From: Xenorhabdus szentirmaii DSM 16338
GTDB lineage: Bacteria > Pseudomonadota > Gammaproteobacteria > Enterobacterales > Enterobacteriaceae
NCBI RefSeq assembly: GCF_002632585.1
Contig: NZ_NIBV01000004.1
Span: 1-64,000, forward strand
Length of the DNA stretch: 64,000 nt
Direction: 5' to 3'
Below the pieces are notes generated by a model. That model saw only the letters and a list, made by a program, of their open reading frames with translations. It was not told the origin of the DNA and made no database searches. The translations under genes and the position numbers were made by a program. Positions 61,951 through 64,000 of the stretch are shown in pieces (positions within the stretch are counted from its first letter, which is position 1; each line of letters begins with the position of its first letter).

Positions 61951-61954
61951 AATT

Positions 61955-61974
61955 GTAAGTAAGTGAATACATAT
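61955..61974. promoter_or_regulatory. dispersed operator-like motif, copy 13
   Basis: GTAAGTAAGTGAATACATAT lies just upstream of ATG 61950. The minus strand reads ATATGTATTCACTTACTTAC. Confidence 0.7.
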
Positions 61975-62087
61975 TGTTTTGGTATAATAATGATCTAAAG
62001 CAGGTATACAAGAAATTTATATAAGAGTTAAAGGCGGGAGCAATAGAAAGGGCGCCAATTGCGCCCCAGTGTAGACAATAATATTGG

Positions 62088-63194
62088 TTATTCTTCTCTT
62101 TCTTCCGCTTCGTCTTCTGGAATGTCCTTAGCGTCCATATCCATAGCCGCGTCAGCCGACTCAGAGTTTTCGGTGTGCCATGTTTCAAGTAGCTCGACAA
62201 TGCGATCTGCCGGCAATTTCTTGAAATTAACAACTACTTCTTTACGTGAATAGGCTTTATCACCTAGTAATATACGACCGGAATCATTCTTTTTCAGATA
62301 ACCCACTGCCAGCATGTGATCAACTAAAGACTCGGTAGCGTCGATGCCGATCTCTGTGTCGTAGTAGAAACTCCATGATGCAGTTTTAAATGGTGGAGCT
62401 ACCTTGTTTTTAATGATTTTGGCAGTTACAACGTCACCAACTCGCTCCGTACCTTCTTTGATTTGGGATTTGCTTAACTGAACACGAACAGAAGCGGCGA
62501 ATCCCGGTGCTTTGCCGCCCGGTGCTTTGGTGTTGTCGCCAAATGTCACGCTCAGATCCTGACGGCACTGGTTGAGGAAAATCATACATACATTGTATTT
62601 ATTCGCCCACTGGCTCAGAGCAGGGAAGTGAGAAGACGTACAACGTGCTAGCGCCGTATTATCATTCATATTCAGATCATCTTTCTTTGTCGCTTTGCCA
62701 CAGGCTTTATTGGCGAATTTCTCGAAAATTTGCTTCGGCACCATTGTTGCCAAAGAATCGAAAACAAGGACAATAGGCGCTGTTGGTGGAATAATTTTCC
62801 CGTCGCGGATCTCTTTTACAATATACGAGGCGTATTCGAGAGATTCTTCAAACGTCTCAGGCTGTTGGTAGATCCAGTTTCCGTCTTCACCTACATTCAA
62901 ACCACATTTTTCGGCTAGGAGTGAGTCGAAACTTTTTTCATGATCCATAAACATCGAAATACCACCGGCTTTTTGACCTGAAATCATAGCTTGAGTAGCA
63001 ATATATGTTTTGCCTGACGACTCCCATCCAAAAATTTCCACAATACGACCGCATGGGAAGCCGCCATTGTACTTACCTGAGATTGCTTTATTCAAATGCG
63101 GTAAACCAGTATCAAGCCAGACCTCGACATGCTGTTGCTTTGCATTGGATTTAACTTTGCTTTTAAAAAACTTCTTCATCTTATCTGCTGACAT
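62088..63194 (-). CDS. RecA-like recombinase
   Basis: The 368-aa protein has Walker A GWESSGKT (56-63), MFMDHEKSFDSLLAEKCG, the Walker B VLVFDSLATMVP, the loop-1/loop-2 area (DNTALARCTSSHFPALS, FLNQCRQDL) and an acidic tail (EDEAEEREE). It is a phage-type RecA, divergent from the host protein. It would drive strand invasion with SbcCD and the helicase. Confidence 0.93.
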   Translation of the reverse strand: MSADKMKKFFKSKVKSNAKQQHVEVWLDTGLPHLNKAISGKYNGGFPCGRIVEIFGWESSGKTYIATQAMISGQKAGGISMFMDHEKSFDSLLAEKCGLNVGEDGNWIYQQPETFEESLEYASYIVKEIRDGKIIPPTAPIVLVFDSLATMVPKQIFEKFANKACGKATKKDDLNMNDNTALARCTSSHFPALSQWANKYNVCMIFLNQCRQDLSVTFGDNTKAPGGKAPGFAASVRVQLSKSQIKEGTERVGDVVTAKIIKNKVAPPFKTASWSFYYDTEIGIDATESLVDHMLAVGYLKKNDSGRILLGDKAYSRKEVVVNFKKLPADRIVELLETWHTENSESADAAMDMDAKDIPEDEAEEREE

Positions 63195-63196
63195 GG

Positions 63197-63463
63197 TTAG
63201 GCACTCGCTTTCTCTAACGGGTAAATAGTTGCCAGTTGCTCAGGCTCGAAGTAATCCTGATTTAGCTTTCTACAAATACGGTTATACATGGTCATACAAT
63301 GGCCGTGGACTAAGGCTAATTCCCGTTCAGTAACCTTTATTTCATTCTGGGAAAGGATGGTGCGTACACGGCCTAATCCACTACGACCGTACATAGAAAC
63401 GAATTCTTTCGCTAAATCTGTAGGGGAGACTGTTATGCCTCTATTAATTAAAGATGTGATCAT
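63197..63463 (-). CDS. small phage protein of unknown function, 88 aa
   Basis: A helical protein starting MITSLINRGITVSPTDLAKE, with a later LVHGHCMTMYNRICRKLNQD. It overlaps the exonuclease gene by 4 bases and ends 2 bp before recA, so it belongs to that operon. Confidence 0.55.
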   Translation of the reverse strand: MITSLINRGITVSPTDLAKEFVSMYGRSGLGRVRTILSQNEIKVTERELALVHGHCMTMYNRICRKLNQDYFEPEQLATIYPLEKASA

Positions 63464-64000
63464 GCGGAAACTCCTTTTAGCCCGTATCGTTCAAATGGAG
63501 TCAGAAACACCTCTAAATCTTCTAAAATTGTCTGGAAGTTCAGCTCTAACATTAATTGCCGTAACTTTTCAGGATCGTATTCCATCGGAATAGAGGTGAT
63601 TGTGTCTGGCTTTAACGGACAACCACGTAACATCATTAATCGTAGGTTACGTTTGAAAATATCCATCATCCCCATACCCTGCTTCTCGTTAAATTCGTTG
63701 AGTGACAGTTTCTCGAACGCTTTACGTGAACGATTTTTCATCAATGCTTCTCCAGACAGAACGACACGACGGATTTCTGCAACTGAGCCATATTCAGCCA
63801 AGAATTCTTTTGCGCCTTTCTCGCCAATTCCACCAACGCCAGGGATCGTATCGGACGTATCGCCTTGAAGTGCTTTGCCTTGGATAAATGCTAGTGGTGT
63901 GTGATAACCAGTGTCTTCAAAGAATTTATCGAGGCGCAAAATGGAATCGTCGCGCTGATTGATAAATGACACATTTTCATCAACTAATTGCTTGTAATCC
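63460..64000 (-). CDS. 5'-3' exonuclease (FEN family), C-terminal part
   Basis: The visible 179 residues include the helix-hairpin-helix segment ALQGDTSDTIPGVGGIGEKG that binds DNA in T5 D15/T4 RNase H/Pol I 5'-nuclease domains. The frame is open through DYKQLVDENVSF to the right edge, so the catalytic N-terminus lies outside the window. It would remove RNA primers and flaps. Confidence 0.9.
   Translation of the reverse strand, partial: DYKQLVDENVSFINQRDDSILRLDKFFEDTGYHTPLAFIQGKALQGDTSDTIPGVGGIGEKGAKEFLAEYGSVAEIRRVVLSGEALMKNRSRKAFEKLSLNEFNEKQGMGMMDIFKRNLRLMMLRGCPLKPDTITSIPMEYDPEKLRQLMLELNFQTILEDLEVFLTPFERYGLKGVSA

Overview
The window looks like an SSU5/pHCM2-type phage-plasmid, probably joined to an enterobacterial chromosome. 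Only the first 1.3 kb is chromosomal: the 5' part of birA and a complete murB, overlapping by 4 bases as in Enterobacterales. The AT-rich composition, the BirA and MurB sequences, an Rpn-type fragment and a DUF6453-type gene suggest a Morganellaceae host such as Xenorhabdus or Photorhabdus. That host assignment is inference. From about 1.7 kb onwards nearly everything is phage or plasmid. An IncFIB-like RepB initiator with iterons (58.1-59.8 kb) sits in one continuous stretch with a lambda-like long-tail virion operon and a large nucleotide-metabolism and recombination set. No integrase or DNA polymerase is visible, so the window holds only part of the element.

Region 1.7-17.7 kb is the virion operon, all on the minus strand. 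It reads from the terminases (TerS, TerL) through portal, scaffold, capsid, connector proteins, tail terminator, tail tube, the G/GT chaperones and tape measure to the lambda M, L, K and I homologues. The central fibre gene J is absent, and murB follows directly. Two -1 frameshift sites are visible: a canonical A AAA AAG at the end of the tail tube gene, and an A AAG at the end of G.

Region 17.9-22.8 kb holds a tightly overlapped cluster of ParB-like, ParB-like, ABC ATPase, GNAT and winged-helix genes, divergent from an SF2 helicase. It is the best candidate for an undescribed biochemical system, possibly DNA modification. Region 22.8-41.4 kb is accessory cargo. It includes a lipoprotein, a protein with two Sm/Hfq-like segments, a DUF4942-type methyltransferase, several small phage genes, a gene broken by an in-frame TGA, toxin-antitoxin pairs (MazEF, TacAT, a HigB/HigA-like pair and parDE remnants), a frameshifted IS5-family element, a structured leader before a Ner-type regulator, and a 1.4 kb T-rich stretch without genes.

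Region 41.5-64 kb is the metabolic and replication half, mostly on the minus strand. It holds a Dam-like methylase, HigBA, a DnaQ-like exonuclease, a P-loop kinase, DHFR, a HAD protein lacking its nucleophile, thymidylate synthase, a MazG-like hydrolase, NrdB and NrdA, a RuvC-like resolvase, SbcC and SbcD, RepB with iterons, an Acb2-like anti-CBASS candidate, CcdAB with an altered CcdB tail, RecA and a 5'-3' exonuclease. Together these would supply dNTPs, recombination-dependent replication and stable plasmid maintenance.

A roughly 20-bp motif (core GTATTTACTTAC and its palindromic variant AGGTATTTACCT) recurs at 13 or more gene boundaries from 9 to 62 kb. It is probably the operator or stoperator set of the element's regulator. 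Three other dispersed motif families also sit in promoter positions.
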